Shown: positions 34,743 to 43,996 of the stretch, piece by piece
Layout: each line of letters begins with the position of its first letter
Position numbering within the stretch: position 1 is the first letter of the stretch
Assembly: GCF_950101795.1 (NCBI RefSeq)
Contig: NZ_CATNLZ010000036.1
Location: 62,001-126,000 of the forward strand
DNA: 64,000 nt
Direction: 5' to 3'
DNA from: Nocardioides sp. T2.26MG-1
Lineage (GTDB): Bacteria; Actinomycetota; Actinomycetes; Propionibacteriales; Nocardioidaceae
Notes under the pieces: generated by a model
What the model was told of the DNA's origin: nothing
The model's database searches: none
The model's input: the letters and a program-made list of their open reading frames with translations, nothing else
Made by a program: the position numbers and the translations under genes

Positions 34743-35420
34743 GTGTCCACAACTGCCCGAGAGGACCGGAGGACCGGCCCGCGCCCCACCATGCCGGAGA
34801 CGGCCGCGAGCATCACTCCCCCGCCCAAGCTCCGGCGACGCCCCGCGCTGGTCGTTGCGGCGGTCATCGTGACCGCGCTTGGCTGCCTGCTCGGCGCGTG
34901 GGCCTGGAGCGTGACGACGAACACCCAGGAGGTTCTAGCTGCGCGAGACACGATCCACCGCGGCGAGGTGATCAAGGCTGAGGACATCGAGCGGATCCGG
35001 ATCAGCGGCGACCCAGCTCTGGCCCCGTTGCCCGCTTCGGCCTACGACGACGTCGTCGGTCAGCGGGCGGCCCTCGACATCGCGGCGGGGGGCCTGCTCA
35101 CAAGCGAGTCGACTGCCGACGAGCCCCTACCGCCACCAGGACAGTCCGTCGTCGGGATCTCCCTGGCACCCGCGCAGGTCCCGGGAATGCCTCTGTACGG
35201 CGGCGACAAGGTCCGCATCATCGTCACGCCAGGCGACAACGGAGAGGCACCCGCCAACTCTCCGCAGTTCACGGTCGCCGAGGTCGTCGGCACCTACATG
35301 GACGAAACGACAGGCAACACAGTCGTCAACGTCCTGGTGCCGTACGCCGACGCAGGTGTCCTTGCCGCACGAGCCGCCACCGGGAACGTCGCCTTGGTCC
35401 TGGACTCCGGAGCCGAGTGA
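34743..35420 (+). CDS. SAF-domain protein (CpaB/RcpC-like)
   Basis: A 225-residue membrane-anchored protein. One transmembrane helix (ALVVAAVIVTALGCLLGAWAW, about residues 35-56) is followed by the SAF domain VLAARDTIHRGEVIKAEDIE, and a beta-rich region. This is the actinobacterial counterpart of CpaB/RcpC, which helps to assemble the Tad pilus channel. The GTG start at 34743 has GGGAGG nine bases upstream. It shares four bases with the next gene. Confidence 0.82.
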   Translation: MSTTAREDRRTGPRPTMPETAASITPPPKLRRRPALVVAAVIVTALGCLLGAWAWSVTTNTQEVLAARDTIHRGEVIKAEDIERIRISGDPALAPLPASAYDDVVGQRAALDIAAGGLLTSESTADEPLPPPGQSVVGISLAPAQVPGMPLYGGDKVRIIVTPGDNGEAPANSPQFTVAEVVGTYMDETTGNTVVNVLVPYADAGVLAARAATGNVALVLDSGAE

Positions 35421-36184
35421 TGGCCGTCGTCTGCCTAACCTCCGCGTCGGGATCGCCCGGCGTCACCTCGACGGCCGTGGGCCTCGCGTTCTGCTGGCCG
35501 CGTCCAGTGCTTCTCGTCGAGGCCGACCCGACCGGCGGCTCCGGGATCCTCGCAGGATTCATGAAGGGCACGAGGCCGTACGACGCCGGGCTGGTCGAGC
35601 TGGCGCTCTCGCCGTTAAGCGCGGCGGATGCGCTGCGGGACGTCGTCCGGCCGCTAAGCCCGAACGTCTCGCTGGTAGCCGGAACACGGACCCACGCTCA
35701 GGCGGCGGCACTCCGCGACGTGTGGGAGCCGCTCGGCTCGGCGTTGCGCGAACTGGAAGCGAGCGGCCAGGACGTCATCGTCGATGCGGGCAGGCTCGGG
35801 CTGATGGGATCGCCACAGCAACTCCTGGACTCGGCTGACTCAACCCTGCTCGTAACTCGCGCCAACCTGCCGTCGATCTCAGCGGCACGCTCGTGGGCGG
35901 AGACCGTGCGCCAGCCTGGCACCGGATGGAGACATGCGGGCCTGCTCCTGATCGGCGAAGGTCAGCCGTACCGATACACCGAGGTGTCCAAGGTGCTCGG
36001 AATGCCGGTAGTCGCCGATCTGCCCGACGATCCGGTGGCGGCCGCTGTCTATCACCGCGGGGACCATCCGCCTCGCCATTTCGAAACTGGACCCTACGTC
36101 CGGGGGCTCCAGGCAGCGGTGCAGTCGGTCCAGGCACACGTCGCACGCGGTCGGTTCGCTCTCGTGGAGGAGGCCCCACGGTGA
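35417..36184 (+). CDS. tadZ: TadZ/CpaE-like MinD-family ATPase
   Basis: A 255-residue ParA/MinD-type protein. The N terminus carries a deviant P-loop region (ASGSPGVTSTAVGLAF) in which the usual GKGGxGKT lysine pair is replaced. Other family features are LLVEADPTGG, DVIVDAGRLG and LLVTRANLPSISAA. In Tad systems this protein places the machine at a cell pole or focus. The degenerate P-loop matches TadZ proteins, where ATP is bound or hydrolysed poorly. The start (GTG or the following ATG) overlaps the SAF gene. Confidence 0.82.
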   Translation: MMAVVCLTSASGSPGVTSTAVGLAFCWPRPVLLVEADPTGGSGILAGFMKGTRPYDAGLVELALSPLSAADALRDVVRPLSPNVSLVAGTRTHAQAAALRDVWEPLGSALRELEASGQDVIVDAGRLGLMGSPQQLLDSADSTLLVTRANLPSISAARSWAETVRQPGTGWRHAGLLLIGEGQPYRYTEVSKVLGMPVVADLPDDPVAAAVYHRGDHPPRHFETGPYVRGLQAAVQSVQAHVARGRFALVEEAPR

Positions 36185-37653
36185 CTGAGGCATCCCGCTA
36201 TCTGAGCGAATACGGCGAGCTGTCGCGACTACCACTGTTCGCCCAGCCGACCAACGGCTCTGCACCCGCAGCCGCCAAGCTCGGCACTCCATTGACCGTT
36301 CCCCCTACGACTGTCCCCGACGTCGACTGGTCGATCGTCGCGGAGCTGCGCGCTCGAGCGTCCGAGCAGTTGAGCCAGGCCGTCGCCTCAGACAGAAGCC
36401 GGCTCGACAAGGCCGCGCAGCAGGAGCTCGGCCGCTCAATCCTGCTGGACCTCATCGAGTCCGCGATGGCCGAGGACGTCGACGCCGGCCGCGGGGCCTG
36501 GAGCCCGGCGCGACAACAGGCCACGGCGAAGGCTGTCTTCGACTCTCTCTTCCGCCTGGGTCGGCTGCAGCCTCTGGTCGACAACGACGACATCGAGAAC
36601 ATCGTCATCGTCGGCCACGACAACGTCCTACTCGAGCTGGTCGACGGCACTCTGATCGATGGTCCACCGGTCGCTGACTCCGACCAGGAACTCATCGACT
36701 TCCTCGTCTTCCTTGCCTCGCGCAGCGAGGTCAACGCTCGGTCCTTCTCCGAGGCCCAGCCGCGGCTTCATCTGCGGCTGGACGGGGGCTCTCGCTTGGC
36801 TGCCGCAGCATGGGTAACGCCCCACCCATCAGTGGTGATCCGACGGCACCGACTGATGCAGGTCACCCTCGACGACCTCGTCTCCAGAGAGATGATGACT
36901 CCAACCGCGGCCTCGTTCCTGCGCGCGGCGGTCCGGGCGCGACGCTCGATCGTCGTCGCGGGCGCCCAGGGAACAGGCAAGACCACCCTGGTCCGCGCGC
37001 TCTGTGCCGAGATCGACACCATGGAGGCGATCGGCACATTCGAGACCGAGTACGAACTCCACCTCCATGAACTCGGCCGCCACAAAGTCGTCCACGCCTG
37101 GGAGGCACGCCCGGGATCCGGAGAGCGTGCGCCTGATGGCCGCCAGGCTGGCGAGTTCACTCTCGATGAGGCGCTGGTCGACTCCTTCCGCTTCAACCTC
37201 TCCCGCCAGATCGTCGGCGAGGTACGAGGCAAGGAGATCTGGGCGATGATCAAGGCGATGGAGTCCGGGACCGGCTCCATCTCGACCACCCACGCAGCTG
37301 ACGCGGTCTCGGCAGTCCGCAAGCTCGTCACGTGCGCGATGGAGGCCGGTCCGCACGTCACCCAGGGGCTCGCGACAAGCAAGCTCGCGGCCACGGTGGA
37401 CCTGATCGTCCAGCTGAGCATGGAGACCAAGGCCATCTCGGGCGGTGCGCAGCGTACGAGGAGAGTCGCCGAGATCATCGCCCTTGCCCCTGGCGAGAGG
37501 GAGGTCGGATACGCGACCACGCACGTCTTTCGTGCCGATGCATCAGGGGTCGCCGTACCGGACGTGCTTCCCGACGAGTACCGGGCGCTGGCCCACCACG
37601 GATTCGACCTCGCGGCGTACCTCTCGACCCAGCCGTACGGAGCGCAGCCGTGA
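36181..37653 (+). CDS. tadA: TadA/CpaF-type secretion ATPase
   Basis: A 490-residue hexameric ATPase that powers pilus assembly at the cytoplasmic side of the membrane. Walker A is AGAQGTGKTT, the Asp box is in ESFETEYELHLHE-like text (FETEYELHLHE), Walker B is QIVGEVRGKEIWAM and the His box is TGSISTTHAAD. The N-terminal helical domain and the segment RPSVVIRRHRL-like VVIRRHRLMQVTLDDLV match CpaF proteins. The start GTG at 36181 shares four bases with tadZ. Confidence 0.93.
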   Translation: MTEASRYLSEYGELSRLPLFAQPTNGSAPAAAKLGTPLTVPPTTVPDVDWSIVAELRARASEQLSQAVASDRSRLDKAAQQELGRSILLDLIESAMAEDVDAGRGAWSPARQQATAKAVFDSLFRLGRLQPLVDNDDIENIVIVGHDNVLLELVDGTLIDGPPVADSDQELIDFLVFLASRSEVNARSFSEAQPRLHLRLDGGSRLAAAAWVTPHPSVVIRRHRLMQVTLDDLVSREMMTPTAASFLRAAVRARRSIVVAGAQGTGKTTLVRALCAEIDTMEAIGTFETEYELHLHELGRHKVVHAWEARPGSGERAPDGRQAGEFTLDEALVDSFRFNLSRQIVGEVRGKEIWAMIKAMESGTGSISTTHAADAVSAVRKLVTCAMEAGPHVTQGLATSKLAATVDLIVQLSMETKAISGGAQRTRRVAEIIALAPGEREVGYATTHVFRADASGVAVPDVLPDEYRALAHHGFDLAAYLSTQPYGAQP

Positions 37654-38510
37654 CCCCGTTCCTTCCTGCTCTTGCAGGCGGACTTATTGCCATCGGGATA
37701 CTCGGCATCGCCCTCGGCATGCGGCCGACGGCCGAACCCCCGCGCGAGAAGCACTTGGCGTGGGCACGTCGGGTGGCCCTGACCTCACGCACCCGGATGC
37801 TCCTGCTGATCGGCGTCGGGTTGGGCCTCCTCGGCTGGGTCATCACCGGGTGGGTACTCGCGCTGATCATTGCGCCGGTCGCAGTCCTCGGGCTGCCAGC
37901 TCTGGTGTCCGCTCCACCGGCCGCGACTCGCATCAACCGACTCGAAGCGATGGAGGAATGGACACGCTCACTCGCCGGCGTCCTCACAGTAGGGATCGGG
38001 CTCGAGCAGGCACTGGTCGCCACATTGCGCTCCACTCCCGCCCCGATCAATCCTGAAGTCAGCCGGCTCGTGGCTCGCCTTCGTGCCCGGTGGGACACCG
38101 AGACGGCGCTCCGGGCCTTCGCGGACGAGCTCGACGATGCGACCGGCGATCTCATTGCCGCGAACCTCATCCTCGGAGCACGCCGCCGCGGTGCCGGCCT
38201 CGCGAGCGTCCTCGAAGGTCTCGCCGAGTCGGTCGCGGCCGACGTACGAGCCCGTCGCCAGGTCGAGGCCGATCGGGCCAAGCCGCGTGCGACTGCCCGA
38301 TGGGTAACACTCATCAGCACCAGCGTCCTGGTGGTCCTGGCCCTGTCCGGTCAGTACGTCGAGCCGTATGCGACCGCTGTCGGCCAGGTGATCCTCGTCG
38401 TGCTTCTCTCGGCCTACGTCGGCACCCTGATCTGGATGCGGCGCATGGCTACCGGTAAACCGATGCCGCGCTTCCTACAGACCCGACCCGATGTGACGGC
38501 GATGCCATGA
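37650..38510 (+). CDS. tadB: TadB-like platform protein (type II secretion F domain)
   Basis: A 286-residue inner-membrane protein. It has two N-terminal helices, a cytoplasmic region with the F-domain pattern (EEWTRSLAGVLTVGIGLEQAL, then DDATGDLIAANLILGARRRGAGLASVLEGLAE) and two C-terminal helices around LISTSVLVVLALSG. It is expected to pair with the TadC-like protein as the platform above the TadA ATPase. Start GTG overlaps tadA by four bases and its stop overlaps tadC by four. Confidence 0.88.
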   Translation: MTPFLPALAGGLIAIGILGIALGMRPTAEPPREKHLAWARRVALTSRTRMLLLIGVGLGLLGWVITGWVLALIIAPVAVLGLPALVSAPPAATRINRLEAMEEWTRSLAGVLTVGIGLEQALVATLRSTPAPINPEVSRLVARLRARWDTETALRAFADELDDATGDLIAANLILGARRRGAGLASVLEGLAESVAADVRARRQVEADRAKPRATARWVTLISTSVLVVLALSGQYVEPYATAVGQVILVVLLSAYVGTLIWMRRMATGKPMPRFLQTRPDVTAMP

Positions 38511-39409
38511 TCACCGGTCTTCAGTTGGCGATCTTGTCCGGTGGCCTTGTCGGCCTCGGGCTGACGCTGGTCGTCGCGCGAATCCTGCCCGCCGAGCCGG
38601 ACCTCGCCGACGCCTTGGAGCGCGTCTCCTCGACGCGCAACCGCACGACCTCCAGTGCCGCAGCTGCCCGCACCGGCAAGGAACGACTCGGGCTGTGGGG
38701 AATGCGCGTGCTGCCGCCGGGCCTGTGGATCCGGACGCCGACGCGCGAACTCGCGCTGCTGCGGATATCCGTGGCGCAGTTCTACGGCGAGAAGCTCACC
38801 TTCGCTGGGCTCGGCCTCGTCATCCCACCCGGGCTCACCCTGCTGTTCAACTCGCTCGGCCTCGATCTGCCACTCCAGATTCCGGCCCTCGCCTCGATCG
38901 CCCTCGCGGCCGTCATGTTCTTCATCCCGAACTACAACGCGCTCGATGAAGCGCGGAAGGCACGTGTCGAGTTCGCCCGTGCCCTAGGTGCCTACATCGA
39001 CCTAGTCGCCGTCGAACGTCACAACGGGATCGGCGTCCGGCAGGCCATGGAGGCAGCCGCGGAAGTCGGCGACTCCTGGGTCTTCACCCGCCTCTCAGAG
39101 GAACTGACCCGATCGCGCTGGTCGGGCCTCCCGCCTTGGGACGCATTGCACACCTTGGCAGAGGAGCTCGGACTCCCCGAGCTCGACGACTTCGCCGACA
39201 TCATGCGCCTCTCGGGCGAGGAGGGAGCGAGCGTGTACGCCACCCTGCGTGCCCGGTCCGCCGCCATGCGCACGGCGATGCTTAACGACGAAATTGCTCA
39301 GGCGAACGCCGTCGGTGAGCGCATGACTATCCCGGGCTCCCTGCTCGGCGTCATCTTCATGGCCTTGCTCGTGGCCCCCTCATTGCTTCGCATGTTCACG
39401 AGCTCGTGA
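38507..39409 (+). CDS. tadC: TadC-like platform protein (type II secretion F domain)
   Basis: A 300-residue membrane protein with one helix at the N terminus, two in the middle (LTFAGLGLVIPPGLTLLF and LQIPALASIALAAVMFFI) and one at the C terminus (LLGVIFMALLVAPSLL). Between them lies the F-domain text FARALGAYIDLVAVERHNGIGVRQAMEAAA and FADIMRLSGEEGASVYATLR. It is the second half of the TadB/TadC platform. Overlaps on both sides indicate coupled translation. Confidence 0.88.
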   Translation: MITGLQLAILSGGLVGLGLTLVVARILPAEPDLADALERVSSTRNRTTSSAAAARTGKERLGLWGMRVLPPGLWIRTPTRELALLRISVAQFYGEKLTFAGLGLVIPPGLTLLFNSLGLDLPLQIPALASIALAAVMFFIPNYNALDEARKARVEFARALGAYIDLVAVERHNGIGVRQAMEAAAEVGDSWVFTRLSEELTRSRWSGLPPWDALHTLAEELGLPELDDFADIMRLSGEEGASVYATLRARSAAMRTAMLNDEIAQANAVGERMTIPGSLLGVIFMALLVAPSLLRMFTSS

Positions 39410-39438
39410 CACGGAAGGACAAATCCAAGGAGGAACTC

Positions 39439-39633
39439 ATGTTGAAAGTCCTGGTCTTGCTTCAACTAGCGGTGGTGACCAAATACGACGACCTGCGGAC
39501 CACCCGGCGAGACGAGCGTGGTTCGGTGACCACAGAGCACGTGCTCTGGGCAGTCGCCGTGATTGCCATCGTTGGGATTGTGGTCGCGGCTGTGACGACC
39601 TATGTCAAAAGTCAGGCCGGCAACATCAAGTAG
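39439..39633 (+). CDS. Flp-type pilin precursor
   Basis: A 64-residue small protein. The leader ends DERG and is followed by SVTTE, giving the class III prepilin site G|xxxxE, then a 20-residue hydrophobic helix (HVLWAVAVIAIVGIVVAAV). This is the form of the major Flp pilin that Tad systems cut and polymerise. AAGGAGG lies six bases before the ATG at 39439; a GTG at 39406 overlapping tadC would add 11 residues. No prepilin peptidase gene is in the window. Confidence 0.8.
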   Translation: MLKVLVLLQLAVVTKYDDLRTTRRDERGSVTTEHVLWAVAVIAIVGIVVAAVTTYVKSQAGNIK

Positions 39634-40039
39634 CCGCCGCCGGCGGCGGCGCGACGACCGGGGCTCGGTCTCAATCGAGCTCGTCATCCTGCTGCCCGCG
39701 CTTTTCGCGCTCATGTTCATCGGGATGCAGGCAGCGCTCTTCTACCACGCGCGAACCGTGGCCATCGCGGCCGCGCAGGAGGGCGCTCGAGCGGCCGGCG
39801 CCGAGCAGGGCCGAGAAGCCGACGGTGTGGGCGCGGCCAACGACTTCCTTGCCGAAGCCGGCGGCGACGACGTCCTGACCGGCGCCTCGACGAGCGCCAA
39901 CCGTACGGCGACGACGGCCACCGTGACGGTCACCGGGTTCAGCCTCAGCGTGATCCCCGGATGGAACGTCCGGATCACGCAGAGCGCGACAGTCCCTGTC
40001 GAGCGACTTACGGCTCCCAACGCGGCGGGGACACCATGA
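39602..40039 (+). CDS. tadE: TadE-like pseudopilin
   Basis: A 145-residue protein. The N terminus is basic (SSRRRRRRDDRG) and is followed by SVSIE, again the G|xxxxE cleavage form, and the helix LVILLPALFALMFIGMQAALFYHA. The periplasmic part has AAQEGARAAGAEQGR, as in TadE minor pilins. It starts 32 bases inside the Flp gene and ends overlapping the next gene by four bases. Confidence 0.87.
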   Translation: MSKVRPATSSSRRRRRRDDRGSVSIELVILLPALFALMFIGMQAALFYHARTVAIAAAQEGARAAGAEQGREADGVGAANDFLAEAGGDDVLTGASTSANRTATTATVTVTGFSLSVIPGWNVRITQSATVPVERLTAPNAAGTP

Positions 40040-40458
40040 GTCGACGAGACGAGCGCGGATCCGCGGCGATCGAGGCGGCCGTCGGCGTACCTGCCTTCGC
40101 GCTGTTCGTCGGCCTGATCATCTTCGGCGGGCGGACGGCGAGCACCCACGAGGCTCTCCAGTCTGCTGCCGCCGACGGCGCCAGGTCGGCCTCCATCGCT
40201 CGTGACTCCCAGACTGCGCAAGCTGATGCCCGCGAGGCCGCTGCTGCGAGCATCGCCAATCAGAAGCTCGGCTGCTCGGACGTCGACGTGACCGTCGACA
40301 CCACCGACTTCAACAAGCAACCGGGCATACCCGGCTCGGTCGAGGTCACTGTCTCGTGTCGCTTGAATCTCTCCGACCTGGCGGTTCCTGGCGTCCCCGG
40401 CTCCCGTGTCATGCGCGCGACCATGTCCAGCCCGATCGACACATGGCGGGAACGATGA
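40036..40458 (+). CDS. Second TadE-like pseudopilin
   Basis: A 140-residue protein with MSRRDERG before SAAIE, the same G|xxxxE site, and a helix AAVGVPAFALFVGLIIF. The exported part carries QSAAADGARSASIARD and a pair of cysteines (GCSDVDV, VSCRLNL) that could form a disulphide. It is a minor pilin-like component of the Tad machine. Both ends overlap neighbours by four bases. Confidence 0.84.
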   Translation: MSRRDERGSAAIEAAVGVPAFALFVGLIIFGGRTASTHEALQSAAADGARSASIARDSQTAQADAREAAAASIANQKLGCSDVDVTVDTTDFNKQPGIPGSVEVTVSCRLNLSDLAVPGVPGSRVMRATMSSPIDTWRER

Positions 40459-40877
40459 TCCGGCAGTACGACGAGCGCGGCTCGATCACCGTCTGGCTGG
40501 CCCTTTCAAGCTTCGTGATGATGTTCCTCGTCGGACTGGCCGTTGATCTCGGCGGCCAGGTGCACGCCCAGGAACGAGCCCACGACCTTGCAGCCCAAGC
40601 GGCACGCGCCGGGGGCGAAGAGGTTGAAGGCAGTGCGGCCATCCAGGGGCGCGAGCTCATCATCAGCCCCACTGCGGCTCGCGCCGCAGCTGAGCGCTAC
40701 CTCGATGCCGCGGGCGTGAGCGGAACGGTCGAGATCACCAACGGCGACACCATCAGAGTCACCGTCCACGACTCGTACGACCCCCAGTTCCTGGGCTTGA
40801 TCGGTATCCATCGTTTCGACGTGTCAAGCACCGCGACGGCTCGACTGATCCGCACCCTGGGAGGTAGCCAGCGATGA
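40455..40877 (+). CDS. TadG-like pilus-assembly protein
   Basis: A 140-residue protein with DERGSITVW and the helix LALSSFVMMFLVGLAVDLGGQV, the N-terminal TadG/Flp-associated pattern. Here the fifth residue after the glycine is Trp, not Glu, so prepilin-peptidase cutting is less certain than for the three genes before it. The rest contains AHDLAAQAARAGGEEV and a beta-rich tail. An in-frame ATG at 40443 is an alternative; the ATG at 40455 overlaps the previous stop. Confidence 0.8.
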   Translation: MIRQYDERGSITVWLALSSFVMMFLVGLAVDLGGQVHAQERAHDLAAQAARAGGEEVEGSAAIQGRELIISPTAARAAAERYLDAAGVSGTVEITNGDTIRVTVHDSYDPQFLGLIGIHRFDVSSTATARLIRTLGGSQR

Positions 40878-43873
40878 GCACCGTCAACACCCGCCTGCGT
40901 GGCTTGGTAGCCGCGCTGGCCCTGGTCGCTTTCGTCCTCGGCGTACCGGCCGTCCTGGTTGCGATCGACGCAGCTCCGGACCTCGGGGGGTTCACGTGGT
41001 CGCGACTCACGGCTCCGGACGACGGCACGCTGGTGGTCGAGCTGATCGCCGTGGTCTGCTGGATCGCCTGGGCGGTGTTCAGCTTGCAACTCGTCGCATC
41101 GGTTGTCTCTCAGGTGCGAGGTATCCGCACACCGCGGCTGCCAGGCCTAGCCATGCCCCAGCTCGCAGCAGATCGACTCGTCGCGGCAGCTGCCCTGCTG
41201 TTCCTCGCCTTGCCGGCGTCGACGGCGTTCCTGCCCCAGCCGAGGGCCGAGGCCGCTCCGACGGCCGCTCCCCTGCCCGACGACACCCGAGTCACGGTCA
41301 AGCCCGCCTCCGCCTCCGCTCCTGCGCCGATGGTCGAGCATGAGACGGAGCGGGAAGTCGAGCGGTACACAGTCAAGCGTGGCGACAGCCTCTGGAGGAT
41401 CGCCGAGGACCGCCTCGGCGACGGCACGCGGTACGTCGAGATCGTTGCGCTCAACGAGGCCGTCCTCGACGGGCGTCCCGACTTCCTGCTGCCGGGCACC
41501 GTCTTGAGGGTGCCTGTGGCCGAGGTCGCGCCGCCGGGCGCGTACGTCGTGCAGCCCGGCGACACCCTGTCGGAGATTGCGGAGGACGAACTGGGGGACG
41601 CCGACGCCTACCCCACGATCTTCGAGGCATCCCGGAACACCGTCCAACCCACCGGCGACCGGCTCACGGACCCCAATCTGATCCTGCCCGGCTGGAAGTT
41701 GACCATCCCCGGGCAGAAGCCGTCGGAATCACGGGAACCCAAGCACGCGAAGCCGCCTGAAGAGGTTCCCGACACGATTCCACCTCCGGCCGAGGTCACG
41801 CCTACTGAGCCGGTCGGCGAAGCGGAGGCTGACTCGGCCGATTCCGGCCAGAGTTCGGATGACAGCGTCGTGTCGAGCTGGCTCGTCCCCGGACTCGCGG
41901 GAGCGGGAGCGGTTCTCGGGGCCGCGCTTTGGATCGCGTTGCGTGCACAGCGACGAACCCAGCTGCGTCATCGGCGTCCCGGCGCGATCATCCCTCCGCC
42001 GCCCGCGGAGCTGATCCCTGCGGAAAAGACGGCTTACGCCACGGCATCGATGATCGCGCCCCGGATCGACGCCCTCGACGCCGCGCTGCGCTCCATCCAC
42101 CTGCCGCTACCGCGGCTCGTCGGGGCTGTGCTCTCCGCGGACGAGATCGTCCTTTCCCTCGGTGAGCCCGCTGACCTTCCAGAGCCGTGGACCGGGTCCG
42201 GCACCGAATGGCGGATCCAACTGGGCGAGGTCCCCAACCGCCCAGAGGACTCCTTCCCTCCGTACCCGCTACTGGTGAGCGTCGGACGAACTGACGACGG
42301 CTCCTTCTTGTTCGTCAACCTCGAGGAGCTCCGGACGGTGGCCGTCGCCGGCGCTAGCGACCGCAAGACAGGGTTCGCACGTCACCTCGCTGCCGAACTG
42401 GCCGTCAACCCGTGGTCAGTCGTGACGACGGTCGATGTCTTCGGTCTCGGATCGGACCTTGCATCGTTCAACCTCGGCCGCGTGCGCACCCACCCCGCAG
42501 GTGACACCGGCTTCATCGCGGAAGCTGCGCAGACCCTGTCGTCCGTCGTCGAGCCGGTTGATCCCGATGACTTCCGCGCGGTGATCATCGCCGCCACGGA
42601 TCGTCCGGTCTCGGACGTCGATGCGCTCGCGACGGCGATCGAAAATGTTCCCGGCCGTTCGGCGGCAGCGCTCGTGGATCTCGAGGGCAAACCTCGACCC
42701 TCGGGTACGCAACTGGAACTGACCGATGACGGGCGCCTCCGAGCCCCCAGCCTAGGGATCGACGTCCTAGCGGCAGAGCTGAGCGCCGAGGAGGCTCGCG
42801 CTTGCGCGCTGCTCCTCGACCTCGCTCTCGATGGGCAAGACGTTCCCGTCCCGCAACCGGACGGCGATAGCGCGGTCTTCAACCTGGCAGGCGCCCTCTC
42901 CGAGCGACTCACGGAACCGAGACCTGAACGCGGCGCGGCTGGAGACGAGTCACTCCTGCCGCTCGATGCGGTCGTGTACGCCGACGCCGCCGCGACGACC
43001 GTCGAGGACGTGGAGGTGCTCGCGCCCCGGGCGGCGCCGGAGGCCAGCACGGTCGTGAAGGCGGCGGACCCGGCGCTGGACGAGGACCTCGCTCGCTGGG
43101 AGTCGCCGATGCTGTCCGCACCGAAGCTGACCCTCCTCGGGCCAGTCGGTGCCCGCACGACGGGAGACACGAAAGCGACGGCACACCGGAGGCCGTTCTA
43201 CGTGGAGTTGCTGGCCTACCTCGCACTCCACCCGCGCGGGGTCTCCGGGCACGAACTTGCTGACGCGTTCGGGATCCGCCCGGAGCGGGTTCGGGTGGAC
43301 ATCAGCCAACTGCGTCGATGGCTGGGCAACGATCCCCGCACCGGGAAGCCCTATCTGCCGAAGGCACAGCCTGGGCCAGACCCGGAGTCGCCAGCCCTAT
43401 ACAAGCTCGACGGCGTGCTGTGTGACCTCGACCTCTTCCGGCGTCTCAGGGCCCGCGGACAGAGCCACGGGGCCGACGGCATGGACGACCTGATCGCGGC
43501 ACTTCGACTGGTCAGGGGCGAGCCGTTCACGGAACTGCGCAAGGACCACTGGAACTGGCTACTCGACGGTGACCGGTGGGACCACATCATGACCAGCGCC
43601 ATCGTCGATGTCGGGCACATCGTCACGACTCACGCGCTTGCCTCGGGCGACCACAACCTTGCGCTGTGGGCAGCCCAAGTCGCCTACACCGCGGCGCCGT
43701 ATGACGAGGTGGCGCAGCTCGACATGATCCAGGCCGAGAAGGCCAACGGAAGAGCCGGCGCCGCCCACCAACGCCTGACCGAGAAGGTATTCGATCGACG
43801 CGACGACGAACTACCCCCGATCGATCTGCCGGCCCGCACCGCTCACATCGTTCGCGACAAGGACTGGGCCTAG
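40874..43873 (+). CDS. Membrane-anchored LysM-BTAD protein
   Basis: A 999-residue protein. Three hydrophobic segments lie in the first about 115 residues. Two LysM domains follow (VERYTVKRGDSLWRIAEDRL and AYVVQPGDTLSEIAEDEL), then a Pro/Glu linker and another helix (VPGLAGAGAVLGAALWIAL). The C-terminal part is cytoplasmic by prediction. It includes a winged-helix-like section (LAYLALHPRGVSGHELADAF, then RVDISQLRRWLG) and a BTAD domain of the SARP type. It is the last gene of the pilus operon. Such fusions occur beside Tad loci in actinobacteria; signalling from cell wall to cytoplasm is an attractive inference, not shown. Confidence 0.85.
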   Translation: MSTVNTRLRGLVAALALVAFVLGVPAVLVAIDAAPDLGGFTWSRLTAPDDGTLVVELIAVVCWIAWAVFSLQLVASVVSQVRGIRTPRLPGLAMPQLAADRLVAAAALLFLALPASTAFLPQPRAEAAPTAAPLPDDTRVTVKPASASAPAPMVEHETEREVERYTVKRGDSLWRIAEDRLGDGTRYVEIVALNEAVLDGRPDFLLPGTVLRVPVAEVAPPGAYVVQPGDTLSEIAEDELGDADAYPTIFEASRNTVQPTGDRLTDPNLILPGWKLTIPGQKPSESREPKHAKPPEEVPDTIPPPAEVTPTEPVGEAEADSADSGQSSDDSVVSSWLVPGLAGAGAVLGAALWIALRAQRRTQLRHRRPGAIIPPPPAELIPAEKTAYATASMIAPRIDALDAALRSIHLPLPRLVGAVLSADEIVLSLGEPADLPEPWTGSGTEWRIQLGEVPNRPEDSFPPYPLLVSVGRTDDGSFLFVNLEELRTVAVAGASDRKTGFARHLAAELAVNPWSVVTTVDVFGLGSDLASFNLGRVRTHPAGDTGFIAEAAQTLSSVVEPVDPDDFRAVIIAATDRPVSDVDALATAIENVPGRSAAALVDLEGKPRPSGTQLELTDDGRLRAPSLGIDVLAAELSAEEARACALLLDLALDGQDVPVPQPDGDSAVFNLAGALSERLTEPRPERGAAGDESLLPLDAVVYADAAATTVEDVEVLAPRAAPEASTVVKAADPALDEDLARWESPMLSAPKLTLLGPVGARTTGDTKATAHRRPFYVELLAYLALHPRGVSGHELADAFGIRPERVRVDISQLRRWLGNDPRTGKPYLPKAQPGPDPESPALYKLDGVLCDLDLFRRLRARGQSHGADGMDDLIAALRLVRGEPFTELRKDHWNWLLDGDRWDHIMTSAIVDVGHIVTTHALASGDHNLALWAAQVAYTAAPYDEVAQLDMIQAEKANGRAGAAHQRLTEKVFDRRDDELPPIDLPARTAHIVRDKDWA

Positions 43874-43996
43874 GCTGCGTGGCCGCATCGATCGACCAGT
43901 CCTGAGTTAGCCCCGCCACGGTCCTTATGAGCGGTGATCTTGCGCCGGTTCTGCCCAGCCGCAGCGCCCAGCACAGGTACGTCTTCGTGCTGAGTG

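Noticed and set aside
16559..43873. A complete integrative conjugative element
   Set aside because: A relaxase is present, but I found no integrase, coupling protein, type IV secretion genes, tRNA attachment site or flanking direct repeat, so the limits and type of the element cannot be claimed.
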